Assembly (NCBI GenBank): GCA_020436935.1
Contig: JAGQWX010000039.1
Span: forward strand, 1 to 46,837
Source of the DNA: Saprospiraceae bacterium
Lineage (GTDB): Bacteria > Bacteroidota > Bacteroidia > Chitinophagales > Saprospiraceae
DNA length: 46,837 nt
Reading direction: 5' to 3'
Shown here: one piece after another, positions 8,195-17,111 of the stretch
Layout of the letters: every line of letters begins with the position of its first letter
Numbering within the stretch: position 1 is the first letter of the stretch
Program-made: the position numbers and the translations under genes
Notes under the pieces: generated by a model
What the model saw: the letters and a program-made list of their open reading frames with translations, nothing else
Database searches by the model: none
What the model was told of the DNA's origin: nothing

Positions 8195-8430
8195 TATACC
8201 ATGTGGAATAAGGTTTGAGCATTTTAGTTGCACAGATAAAAAATTTAAGTTCAAGGCATGAACCACGTTATAAAATCATCGCAAATGATTTTAGTGGTGA
8301 ACTGTGATCCCCCGATCACAGCGTAAACCAATTCTTAAGTGGAGACTCTGGCGAGGCTTTCCAACGCAGTCCCTACATTGTGTAGGGATTTGCAGCAAAT
8401 AACTGGTCATTTCATATTCCACTTGGTATA
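8195..8430. repeat. 236-bp hairpin cluster bounded by inverted repeats
   Basis: The outer arms, TATACCATGTGGAATA (8195-8210) and its near-perfect inverse (8415-8430, one mismatch in 16), enclose three strong hairpins. Hairpin 1 has a nine-base stem (8271-8279 with 8285-8293, loop CGCAA) plus an outer ACCAC/GTGGT pair (8262-8266, 8294-8298). Hairpin 2 has a perfect eight-base stem CTGTGATC/GATCACAG with a CCCC loop (8302-8321). Hairpin 3 has the perfect stem TCCCTACA/TGTAGGGA with a TTG loop (8370-8388), extended by GCA/TGC. No open frame of note lies inside. It occupies the space between the lipoprotein stop and the flippase start. It could be a MITE-like mobile element or a structured untranslated RNA; the sequence alone cannot decide. 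Confidence 0.65.
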
Positions 8431-8440
8431 AATGAGGACA

Positions 8441-8989
8441 TCAATTTTTACTTACCTCACGTCCCTGAGCTTCCTTGGTGCGGTAGGTTGTTTTTTTGAG
8501 CTTGTCCATTTCTATCATCAATGCCGCGTAGGCACTACCTGAGTTCGTCCGGTATACTTCATCTCCGTAGGTAACCAGCCCATATCCCTTATTCCACTCT
8601 TTGGCGAGCAACTTATATTGTCCATTGGAATCCTGTGAAGGCCCAAACATCAGGAATTTATCTTTGCCCGTTGCTTCGAATGATACACCAAATCGGTCAT
8701 AGACTGGATTATAGACCAATGTACCCGGCGTTCCATGTCTGATGACAATCCTGTCAATTTCTTCTCCATCCCTGATCACTACCTTGCCATCCACAATTGC
8801 ACTTTCACCCTGCTTGCTCACTTTGTACAAAATGATGTCTCTGGAAAGGTAAAACTGTATGGAAGAAAGCTCTCTGTCGGACCATCTGTATTCTCTCTTG
8901 AGATCTTCGGTAAATACGGTATATTTTGGTGTGGTGCATGATGATAACAACACCAGCGTCATTCCAATAATGAATAAAGTTTTCTTCAT
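8441..8989 (-). CDS. Putative lipoprotein, unknown function
   Basis: 182 residues. The N-terminus MKKTLFIIGMTLVLLSSC is a lipoprotein signal with the lipobox cysteine at residue 18. The mature part begins TTPKYTVFTEDLKREYRW and includes SIQFYLSRDIILY, a VVIRDGEEIDRIVIRHGTPG hairpin-like segment and a lysine-rich C-terminal helix. I recognise this as a type of conserved lipoprotein common in Bacteroidota but know no function. No acidic +2 residue follows the cysteine that would clearly signal surface export, so the final location is open. It is a single gene; the giant secreted-protein gene upstream on the same strand has its own terminator. Confidence 0.8.
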   Translation of the reverse strand: MKKTLFIIGMTLVLLSSCTTPKYTVFTEDLKREYRWSDRELSSIQFYLSRDIILYKVSKQGESAIVDGKVVIRDGEEIDRIVIRHGTPGTLVYNPVYDRFGVSFEATGKDKFLMFGPSQDSNGQYKLLAKEWNKGYGLVTYGDEVYRTNSGSAYAALMIEMDKLKKTTYRTKEAQGREVSKN

Positions 8990-9152
8990 GGCTTATAATT
9001 CTATTTCTAAAATTATATCACCAAAATCTATCGTTTTGAATTTTAAGGCTTTTTAACCTGAGGATTAACTTTTTGTTTGTAAAAACTAGAAACCATAACT
9101 CATACCTGGAAAAGCAAGTTCTCAAATTTCAAGTCTCAATTTTCAACTTTCT

Positions 9153-9191
9153 AAAAAAAAAGGCTCTGCCACACCCCCTGCGACAGAGCCT
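9153..9191 (-). terminator. Intrinsic terminator downstream of the giant surface-protein gene
   Basis: A perfect eight-base stem AGGCTCTG (9161-9168) / CAGAGCCT (9184-9191) is followed on the minus strand by a run of nine T (9153-9161). It lies 50 bases after the stop codon of the 2301-residue gene, so it should end that transcript. Confidence 0.85.
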
Positions 9192-9241
9192 ACTCAAAGT
9201 TAATATAACACTGAACACAAATAGCTTGTTCTGGACCTGCA

Positions 9242-12200
9242 TCAATCCACCACCAACAATCTTTGATGGCTCGTTTGGCCTGTTGATCCTGATGTGATCA
9301 CAGCCTCATAAATGCCTGCTGCAGGAATATCGTTTCTGTCAAGTAAAATTTTGTTTTGTCCGGCAAGGGCCGATACATTTTTTTGTACAATCATCTTGCC
9401 ATTGAGGTCGTAAACCCTGATGACGTGCAATCCGGCCAGACTTACATTAAATTCAATGGTGGTGCTGACCGCCCATGGGTTGGGATAGGCTACCGTGGCC
9501 ATTGGTTGAATGGAAGGAGTTTCTTGTTTTTCATATACGATGCTAAAATGCACTGGCTTTTCGTCTGCATCATATACTACACTTTGGGTGAGTGCAGAAA
9601 ATACCTGTCCAAGGGCGATATCTGTAGATGTGATGACCTTCAGCTTAAGCATTGAAGTTTCATTTTCTGATTCTGGTATCGCTATAAACCTGATGCTCCT
9701 TCCGTCGTTGTGACTGGCTGACCAAAGTCTGTTATCGCCGGAAGTGATGCTTTGGACCTGTGCTGCATTGCCCATCCATTCGATGGCAGATATGTCATCT
9801 GGAATGGTGATCATGTGTTCATAACTACCATCTGCCAGTCTCGTCATCGTTGCATGAAGCTCCAATGCTGATCTGTTGCTGGTGACCTCCTCACGCACAT
9901 TTTTGACGTAACTGCCATTGACATCTCCCATTTTTACAGCGGTGAAGTTGATTTCCATATCACTGGTAAATCTGTCAATCTCGTATGACGTTGGGTATCG
10001 ATGCTCCAAAGCTGAAACTGGTTTTGCAAATACATAGCCTGCATCAATTGCTTTCCAGCTGCTCACAAATTTAAACCTGTTGGTTCTGCCCAGAACCAGG
10101 TTTTGGATTTCAACCATATCGGCTACGTTGATATTGCCATCTTCATTGACGTCGGATGCAATGTATTGATGCGGAGTGATGAAGGAAGCAAGCCCCTGGA
10201 TATGCCTTTTGATGTGCAGCAAGTCGAGGGTATTGACACCAGCGTTGGCGTCTCCATCTTTGGATGGCTGAATCATGATGGAAGAACCCGTTTGTTGCAT
10301 GATCTCATAATGCCCTGAAGCATCCGTCATCTGGAAGTTTTGCTCTTTTTCACCGTCGGCAATCACCTTGAATTCCGAAACACTTACTCCTTGTGGAGTG
10401 CTCAATGTCCCGTAAATCATGGCCACCGGCGCCATACATTGATCATTTCTGTCATCAACGAAAACAATGGTCTGGCATACTTCGATGAGGCTGTCTACTC
10501 CATTCTTTGTGTTGTAGAGTTCGATGCTGATCGTATCTGCCAACAATCCTCCTGTGGGAATATCTTCACAAACATATCTCTTGGTTGATGTCGTATCATC
10601 TGCTACTCTGAAGACAATTTTTATATCAAATGAAGAGGTATCACAAACCCCATAAACTCCTGCAAAGTCTGATGCTGTAATGTCTACAAAGCCCTCAGCT
10701 CCAATGGATACCGTATCACTAAGACAGACCAGTGCCGGGCTTTGGAAAGTATCTCTCACTTCAATGGTGATTGTATCTGTACTGGCATTACCACATTTGT
10801 CTGTGGCGTGTAATATGATGATATGGATTCCGATTGGATAAAATCCTGATGGTGCAAGTACGCTTGTATCAAGGCCTATTGAGTTTTGATTGCTCACTTC
10901 AGGATTGAGGTCACAATCCATGATGGTGATGGCAGTCAAATCAACAAATGCTCCACAGCTACCATCGTTGAACAACAACAAATCGCGAGCGCCCAGGATG
11001 ACCGGAGGCATGGTATCATTGACCACAATTTTCTGGATATAGATGATCGGTGCAAATGAATTGCATTCGTCAGCTATGGTCCACGTTCTGGTTATGGTAT
11101 CGTTGCACACATTGGAAGATGCGTCTGCGTAGGTTATAGATATAGAACTGCAACCTTCATCAACGCCTGCCTTCAACATCACACCACCATCCATTTCTTC
11201 AGGATCCAGGTTGATGCAATTGTCGACAGTCACCAATGCAGGTGGCAGGTCAAAATCACTCAGACTCAGTGGATTGTCATTGACCACTCTTACGATTTGT
11301 ACACAAGTAGCAATTATGGCTCCACTTGGATCAAAAAGTCTGTAGGTGCGCGTAAAGGTATCTATGCCGCATTGTGTTGCCAACTTGATGATGGTTTCTT
11401 CCATTTCGTAACCTTCTCTGCCACAGCCTGTCATGACAGCTTTGGGTACCGTTTCAGGAATGACGCCTGTATATTCTGAACATGGTATTGTTATTTCGTC
11501 CGGTGGGCAAATCAAGGTCGGGATCAAAGTATCCAGCACAATGACCATTGATGTACACACCATGGTCTGGTTATTGACAGGATTGGTAATGGTCAATATG
11601 ACAGGTACACTGGTATTGACATCGCTACACGTAAATGATGTTCTGTCTATGGTAATGATGGGATCATTTCCACAACCTGTGCCGCTTCCATTATCGACAT
11701 CCTCAGGGCTGATTGTTGCCATGCCATTGACGTCCAGATAAACTGTGATGTCTCTGGCTCTGCAGACAGGATCAGACCCATCAATAAGGAAAATGGTCGT
11801 GTCACAAGTGGTGACATTTCCCGCAGTATCCGTTATGGTGATGTTCACCGTTTGCAATCCCAAATCTTCGCATGTAAATGTTGATGGGCTGATTACAAAA
11901 GATGCGATGGTGCCACATGGGTCAAAAGATCCTCCATCAACATTTTCCCGGCTTACTGTAACGCTTCCCCCATTCACAATAAGGGTATCTGATTTAAGAA
12001 CACATACCGGTTTGATGCGGTCTCTAACACTTACTGTAGATTCGCACATGCCGGAGTTGCCCATTCTGTCTCTTACGACCGTTCTGATGGTTTGAGTGCC
12101 CAAATCCAAACAATTGAAAAATACTTTGCTGACGACTGTGTCCATCAGACTGCAATTGTCTCTGGCTGAAAATATGACATCTCTCGCTGTGATGACTGCA

Positions 12201-15200
12201 AATGGTGTCTCATCAGTCAGGTCAAGGACCAGATTATTGGCCACACAAATTGGCCTCATGGTATCTGATACGCTGACATTTGCAGGACATGTGGTCGCAT
12301 TGCCTGAAGCATCTGCCACTGTTACTATCACCGGAGTTTGAACATTGAGCTGATCGCAGTTAAAACTTGTTCTGTTTACAGAAAACTGAAGCGGTAAGTT
12401 GTTGCACTCATCGAAGGAGCCATTGTTGAAAATGCTCGCATCGCCGATATTCGCAATGCCGTCATTGTTTAAGAAAATCGTTACATCTCTAACCCTGCAT
12501 ACAGGTGGTGCAAGATCTCCAGCCACAACTTCAAAAGAACAGGTTCCGGTATTGCCACAAAGGTCTGTAGCAATATAGGTAATGGTCGTTGTACCCACCG
12601 GTACTACGCCTGTAGCCTGACTTCCCTGAATGACTGGTCCGTCGCCAATTCTGTATGCTATCGTAATTCCTGTATGGCATGAATCATCAAGAATGACCGG
12701 CGATGCTGCAGTAAAGCTCGCTTCGCAGCCATTTACCGCATTGACCCTCAATGGGCTTGCAGGACAGGAAACGATAGGTGCTCCCCTGTTGATTGCTTTG
12801 ATGATTTGTATATTCCTGAAAGCAGAGGTAGTCCCGTTGCAATTGAAAGTCACTGTAAATGTTCTCTCAATGGTCGTACAGGCTCCTGAAGTAATGATTC
12901 TGTCTGTTTTGGTAATGTTGAAATTGTTACAAGAACAATCAGGTCTTACTGTTGGTAAACTTCTTATGGTAGCAGGCTCCAGATCAGAGGTACACGCTGT
13001 TATCAAGGTGTCAGACGGCCAGGTAATGCAATCTGCAAAACTCGCACAGATGTTCTTGTCATTGTTGTCCTGAACCTCTATGACCACTCTTGCTGATCCT
13101 GTTATGCCATTTTCATCTATACCAAATATGTCTATATTGTTGAAGCCTATGTCGTTGCAGTCAAAACATCTGATGGTGTCGTTGACATCGTCCCTCGAAA
13201 AGCTGTACCTCACAGCAAGACCGCATGGATGTTCACTTTTAATGATCAGTTGCTTGACATTTACGCAAGACATCTCTACGTCTATCATGGCTGTGAGTCC
13301 TGTTGCAATGGTATCATAAGCGTACACCAGTGGGCCCTTGGTATTGATGACTTTTACATATTTTGTAATTTCAGCAAAGTTGCCACATCCATCCGTCAGG
13401 GTATATAAAATGGAATACAGGCCCACTTCAAGGCTTCGCGTGAAGCTCAGCTTACCTCCGGTTCCGGTTCCTGAAGCCACGATTCCGGTGCGTGCGGTAT
13501 TTTTTATTTGGTAATTCCACCTCAATTGCTCAAGCGGGGTACAATCATCGGAACCTGCAACAGAAAAGGTTGTTGCTCCTGATATACAATCCAAAGTTTC
13601 GACGATGAGCGTATCCGGTTCTGTTGAAGTAATGACAGGTTTAACGTCGTTGGTGATTTTGATGATCTGCTCGTGTTGCCATACCACTTCAGTGCCATTG
13701 CCCCTGCAGTAATTGATGACCTTCCAGGTTCTTATTATCTTTTTGCAGTTGTTCTGGACCTGGTCAACAATGGTGTATTCTTTGTCTGAATAATGGAGAC
13801 CTGCCAAATCACAACCGCCATAGATGATAAGCGGTTTACCATATCTCGCATCTCTAAGTCCAAGAGAATCAGGATGAAGAGCAGTAATTCTGCAATTGTT
13901 GAGGATTACAGTGTCCAGAGGTGCTATTACTTTAAATGATGTATCGATATCGTTCTGAACGACGTAAATGATCTGGCTTTTTGAAACGCTTTGATTTCCT
14001 GATGTAGCCGTAAACGTTCTGGTTATTTTTCCGACGTGGCAGAGATTCAGTGCTGAATCCACCGCTTCTGTCAATGTCACGTCACATTGATCGTATGCCA
14101 CGGCCTCGCCGTATGCTTTGATGTCTTTGTTGTTCAGCCATTCATTGCAAAAGATGGTGACATCATCGGGTACCATGAGGATTGGTGGTGTTTTGTCCTC
14201 TACCTTTACAGAAGTCATACAGATATTGGTATTGCCATAAATATCGGTGACCTGCAGTTGAATCAAGATTGATTTTCCGACATCTTCGCATGTCACGTGT
14301 ACCGAATCCTTAAACTCAGGTGAAATGGCAATTTTGTCCATTCTTCTGACTTTTTTTGTTGCCAGACCACAAGCGTCATAGGATTGATTGTCGAGCATTG
14401 CGGGATAAACTGCAGATGAAGCATGTCCAAGGCTCACGGTGATGCTGTCTTTGCAAACAGCAACCGGTGGTGTGCGGTCTGCAACCATTACGGTAAAACT
14501 ACACTGAGCACTGAGTCCTGCCGCATCTGTAACTGTGTATCCTATGGTATGATTGCCAATGGGTAGATTCCATGTGGGCTTTACCATGGTCAAAATGTTG
14601 GCGAAGGATCCTCCGTCGTAAGCTGCTGCCACCTTGTAGGTTCCGTTGCAGTTTTCTATGATATCAGATTCTGCCGGAATGGGCAATACAAAGTCTGCTG
14701 AACAATCGTGTGCTTTGGTAGAAAGCTTTATATCTGAAGGGCATTTTACAAATGTTGGTGGGGTTTGATCCTGGAGAATGATAATTTGTTCTTCAGTGAC
14801 ATGATTGCTGCCTTCGCAAGACCACTCATAAATGGTCCATGTCCTGATGATCTTCGTTTTACCGGGCAGGTTGATGATCTGATCCTTATAATCTATAAAG
14901 ATCTTGCACGATGGATATTCCAATTGATCGAGAATGGTAGAACCTATGACTGGAAAGCCTGTGATAGCAGGAGGAGGATTTTGAGAGAACAAAGCGCAAT
15001 CAAATGCTGTATCCGCCGGGAAAACTACTTCTTCCAGTGGAAATTTTCTGACATGGATGCGCTGAGTGCATGTGTCAGAGCTGTTGCCGTATTCATCTAT
15101 GGCTATGTATTTTCTTGTTATGGTTTGAAGGAGTTCCGGGTCACAATTGAGGTTCACCACCTGATCTGGACCGACCCCAAAAACCTGGTAATCGCTGCAT

Positions 15201-16147
15201 TCTTCAGTGACAAAAGGTCCGGGGTAATCGCCCATGTTGTAGCAATTGACCGTAATATCGCTTTGGCAAACAAGGACAGGTGGCTTTTTATCTTCAAGAA
15301 GCAGTGTTCCCCAACATGAATTGCCTCCACATCCATCTATGACTTTGACGACAAAAGTTTTGCCAATGTGTGAAGCATTCAACGTGTTGCCGGGTACTGG
15401 TTTGCCTGATGCATCTTCCAACAATACAGCAAGAGCACTTCCTTCAGGAACGGTTCCTGCAATAATTTCGTCGATAGAAGGGATGTACAAACACTGTTCG
15501 TCCAGTGATACATTGATGGCGTTCTTACAGGCAAAGTCTTCTGTATAAGCGGCACCTGCGGTAACATGGTAAGTGATGGTGTCTCCACATTGTCCGTTGA
15601 CTGGAACTGCTTGTATGGTTATGTTCTGAGAAGCGTTTGGAAAAGACACGAGTGCAGACTGGGGTGTAGCGCTTACAAGAGAGGCGTTGGTCACCAGCCA
15701 GTCAAAGGCAGCAGTTGGTGCAGCAGCTGTGATGTTGTAGGTGGATTGACTACCTGTACATACGGATACCGATCCTGATATGGCAAGGGACTTGTTTTGA
15801 CAAGATGTACCTCTGATGGTGAGATAATCCAATGCTGAACTGCTCAGGTTGACTATGTAATCCTGGTCTCCGTCCTGATTGATGACCAAAAGATACTTGC
15901 CGCTGGAAAATTCTGAGATAGGACCATCCAGAGTCGCATTGCTCGCTGAAAATAAATTCCAGGATAGACCTGACTGCGCCATGATGACGACAGTGTCCTG
16001 ATATGTGCCGTTGTTACAGTTGCATCTTGATGCGAATTGCTGAGTTACCTGAGCAGACAACTGCCCATGAAAGCAAAACGCGAACCATGCGAAAGTAAGA
16101 AGTAGAATAGACTTACTGCTTACCTCCCTTAGGATTGAGCTTTTCAT
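9242..16147 (-). CDS. Giant multidomain secreted protein with HYR-like repeats, dockerin-like repeat and T9SS sorting domain
   Basis: 2301 residues. The signal peptide ends near residue 33 (GQLSAQ). Most of the protein, from about residue 280 to 1890, is a string of roughly a dozen beta-sandwich (HYR/Ig-like) repeats, each opening with a D-x-x-x-P motif such as DKKPPVLVC, DQTPPTFVKC, DRTPPVAVC, DTMRPICV, DRIKPVCVL or DTMPPVIL, and each rich in paired cysteines. Around residues 1965-2025 is a dockerin-like pair of calcium loops (DGDANAGVNTLDLLHIKRHI and DVNEDGNINVADMVEIQNLV). The last 85 residues are a T9SS type A sorting domain (PNPW, VYDLNGKMI, GIYEAVI). The protein is likely a very large surface or matrix adhesin. 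It is monocistronic, has its own terminator and shows no frameshift across 6.9 kb, so it is under selection. Confidence 0.9.
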   Translation of the reverse strand: MKSSILREVSSKSILLLTFAWFAFCFHGQLSAQVTQQFASRCNCNNGTYQDTVVIMAQSGLSWNLFSASNATLDGPISEFSSGKYLLVINQDGDQDYIVNLSSSALDYLTIRGTSCQNKSLAISGSVSVCTGSQSTYNITAAAPTAAFDWLVTNASLVSATPQSALVSFPNASQNITIQAVPVNGQCGDTITYHVTAGAAYTEDFACKNAINVSLDEQCLYIPSIDEIIAGTVPEGSALAVLLEDASGKPVPGNTLNASHIGKTFVVKVIDGCGGNSCWGTLLLEDKKPPVLVCQSDITVNCYNMGDYPGPFVTEECSDYQVFGVGPDQVVNLNCDPELLQTITRKYIAIDEYGNSSDTCTQRIHVRKFPLEEVVFPADTAFDCALFSQNPPPAITGFPVIGSTILDQLEYPSCKIFIDYKDQIINLPGKTKIIRTWTIYEWSCEGSNHVTEEQIIILQDQTPPTFVKCPSDIKLSTKAHDCSADFVLPIPAESDIIENCNGTYKVAAAYDGGSFANILTMVKPTWNLPIGNHTIGYTVTDAAGLSAQCSFTVMVADRTPPVAVCKDSITVSLGHASSAVYPAMLDNQSYDACGLATKKVRRMDKIAISPEFKDSVHVTCEDVGKSILIQLQVTDIYGNTNICMTSVKVEDKTPPILMVPDDVTIFCNEWLNNKDIKAYGEAVAYDQCDVTLTEAVDSALNLCHVGKITRTFTATSGNQSVSKSQIIYVVQNDIDTSFKVIAPLDTVILNNCRITALHPDSLGLRDARYGKPLIIYGGCDLAGLHYSDKEYTIVDQVQNNCKKIIRTWKVINYCRGNGTEVVWQHEQIIKITNDVKPVITSTEPDTLIVETLDCISGATTFSVAGSDDCTPLEQLRWNYQIKNTARTGIVASGTGTGGKLSFTRSLEVGLYSILYTLTDGCGNFAEITKYVKVINTKGPLVYAYDTIATGLTAMIDVEMSCVNVKQLIIKSEHPCGLAVRYSFSRDDVNDTIRCFDCNDIGFNNIDIFGIDENGITGSARVVIEVQDNNDKNICASFADCITWPSDTLITACTSDLEPATIRSLPTVRPDCSCNNFNITKTDRIITSGACTTIERTFTVTFNCNGTTSAFRNIQIIKAINRGAPIVSCPASPLRVNAVNGCEASFTAASPVILDDSCHTGITIAYRIGDGPVIQGSQATGVVPVGTTTITYIATDLCGNTGTCSFEVVAGDLAPPVCRVRDVTIFLNNDGIANIGDASIFNNGSFDECNNLPLQFSVNRTSFNCDQLNVQTPVIVTVADASGNATTCPANVSVSDTMRPICVANNLVLDLTDETPFAVITARDVIFSARDNCSLMDTVVSKVFFNCLDLGTQTIRTVVRDRMGNSGMCESTVSVRDRIKPVCVLKSDTLIVNGGSVTVSRENVDGGSFDPCGTIASFVISPSTFTCEDLGLQTVNITITDTAGNVTTCDTTIFLIDGSDPVCRARDITVYLDVNGMATISPEDVDNGSGTGCGNDPIITIDRTSFTCSDVNTSVPVILTITNPVNNQTMVCTSMVIVLDTLIPTLICPPDEITIPCSEYTGVIPETVPKAVMTGCGREGYEMEETIIKLATQCGIDTFTRTYRLFDPSGAIIATCVQIVRVVNDNPLSLSDFDLPPALVTVDNCINLDPEEMDGGVMLKAGVDEGCSSISITYADASSNVCNDTITRTWTIADECNSFAPIIYIQKIVVNDTMPPVILGARDLLLFNDGSCGAFVDLTAITIMDCDLNPEVSNQNSIGLDTSVLAPSGFYPIGIHIIILHATDKCGNASTDTITIEVRDTFQSPALVCLSDTVSIGAEGFVDITASDFAGVYGVCDTSSFDIKIVFRVADDTTSTKRYVCEDIPTGGLLADTISIELYNTKNGVDSLIEVCQTIVFVDDRNDQCMAPVAMIYGTLSTPQGVSVSEFKVIADGEKEQNFQMTDASGHYEIMQQTGSSIMIQPSKDGDANAGVNTLDLLHIKRHIQGLASFITPHQYIASDVNEDGNINVADMVEIQNLVLGRTNRFKFVSSWKAIDAGYVFAKPVSALEHRYPTSYEIDRFTSDMEINFTAVKMGDVNGSYVKNVREEVTSNRSALELHATMTRLADGSYEHMITIPDDISAIEWMGNAAQVQSITSGDNRLWSASHNDGRSIRFIAIPESENETSMLKLKVITSTDIALGQVFSALTQSVVYDADEKPVHFSIVYEKQETPSIQPMATVAYPNPWAVSTTIEFNVSLAGLHVIRVYDLNGKMIVQKNVSALAGQNKILLDRNDIPAAGIYEAVITSGSTGQTSHQRLLVVD

Positions 16148-16430
16148 TTGACCTATTTGTGTTTGTGTTCGTTGTGTTCAAATTCACAATAGGTCTATTA
16201 ATACATGTAGGTCTGGTTTATTAAACTGAGTATAACAAAAGTCAGCGCTTTGAGTACCCGCTGGCTTGCAAACACAAATATATATTAAGATAATTTAATA
16301 TAATAACATATTAGAGAAAAAATATATTTATATAGACATGATAGCCGATTGATTACAGTTTATGCTTTTGTGTAATAATATAGATGAAAATTTTGTATAA
16401 AAGAATATTCTCTATATAATATATTTATTA
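16148..16430. other. Upstream region of the giant gene, with 5' hairpin and possible promoter
   Basis: 283 AT-rich bases without a gene. Directly upstream of the ATG, GACCTATTTGTG (16150-16161) and CACAATAGGTC (16185-16195) form an inverted repeat with one bulge, so the leader can fold up to three bases before the start codon. Further up, a TATATTTG on the minus strand (16275-16282) matches the -7 consensus and would give a leader of about 120 bases. The remainder, to 16430, is A/T runs with no recognisable element. Confidence 0.45.
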
Positions 16431-16778
16431 TCAATTGTTTGAGTCGCCGAAATAGTGAATTATTTTGCGAATCAGCAAATCTTCCTGTTCTTCAACGCCC
16501 TTAATATCAAACTTTTTAATGCTTCTGAAGTGGGGCCAACCGTCCTGATCTCTACCTTCAAACTCATAAAATTCACCTTCGAGGAGGGTACAAACAGCCA
16601 CATGCATCAGGTCTTGCTTCTCTTCTTTGGTAAATGTCGACTCCGGAAACCTACCCAGTTCCTGAATACCAATGAGAAATAATACGGTCTGCAGGTCCGG
16701 CAACTTTTCCCTTTTAAATGCATCTTTGACAAAGTGCCTCACCCTCAGCCATTCAAACTCTACCTGCCAACTTTCCAT
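16431..16778 (-). CDS. Small conserved Bacteroidota protein, unknown function
   Basis: 115 residues, soluble, without signal peptide. It begins MESWQVEFEWLRVRHFVK and continues with LPDLQTVLFLIGIQELG, a KEEKQDLMHVAVCTLL helix, DGWPHF and a C-terminal KGVEEQEDLLIRKIIHYF. The helix-rich pattern with tryptophans at both ends and the conserved GxQELG and WPHF motifs is familiar from short hypothetical proteins present in nearly every Bacteroidota genome, which points to a housekeeping role that I cannot name. It stands alone between the leader of the giant gene and the TPR gene, which is transcribed divergently. Confidence 0.75.
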   Translation of the reverse strand: MESWQVEFEWLRVRHFVKDAFKREKLPDLQTVLFLIGIQELGRFPESTFTKEEKQDLMHVAVCTLLEGEFYEFEGRDQDGWPHFRSIKKFDIKGVEEQEDLLIRKIIHYFGDSNN

Positions 16779-17111
16779 TTTTTTAAAATTTTAGAATGCA
16801 AAAATGATGATTTATTGAAGTATTCAGACAAAATTGAAAAAGTACCTTTCGGGGCCTCTGAAAAATGAAATTTTTTCTTGAAAAAACTTGACTAAAATAA
16901 CACATATATTAGTCATTGATACCTCATGTTTTATGTCGAAAAAAACAAATTAGAAAAATGTATATAATACTGATAATGTGCTCATTACAACAAATTAAAA
17001 TATTGTGTAATGACTTCAAAATGTGGAAAAAAAGTATTTTGAGATGTGAAGATTACGATTATTAAATGTCTATCTTCGCCGACAGACTTATAATCCCTAC
17101 ATGATCTAAAT
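16779..17111. other. Divergent intergenic region with a small inverted repeat and a promoter-like motif
   Basis: 333 AT-rich bases between the 115-residue gene (minus) and the TPR gene (plus). An inverted repeat CATTACAACAA (16983-16993) / TTGTGTAATG (17003-17012, one bulge) could be an operator or weak hairpin. TATCTTCG at 17071-17078 is one base from the TAnnTTTG consensus and lies 33 bases before the TPR start codon. Nothing else is recognisable. Confidence 0.4.

Noticed and set aside
8195-8430. Retron msr-msd or group II intron remnant
   Set aside because: No reverse transcriptase frame lies nearby, and the expected conserved features (for example intron domain V) are not seen.
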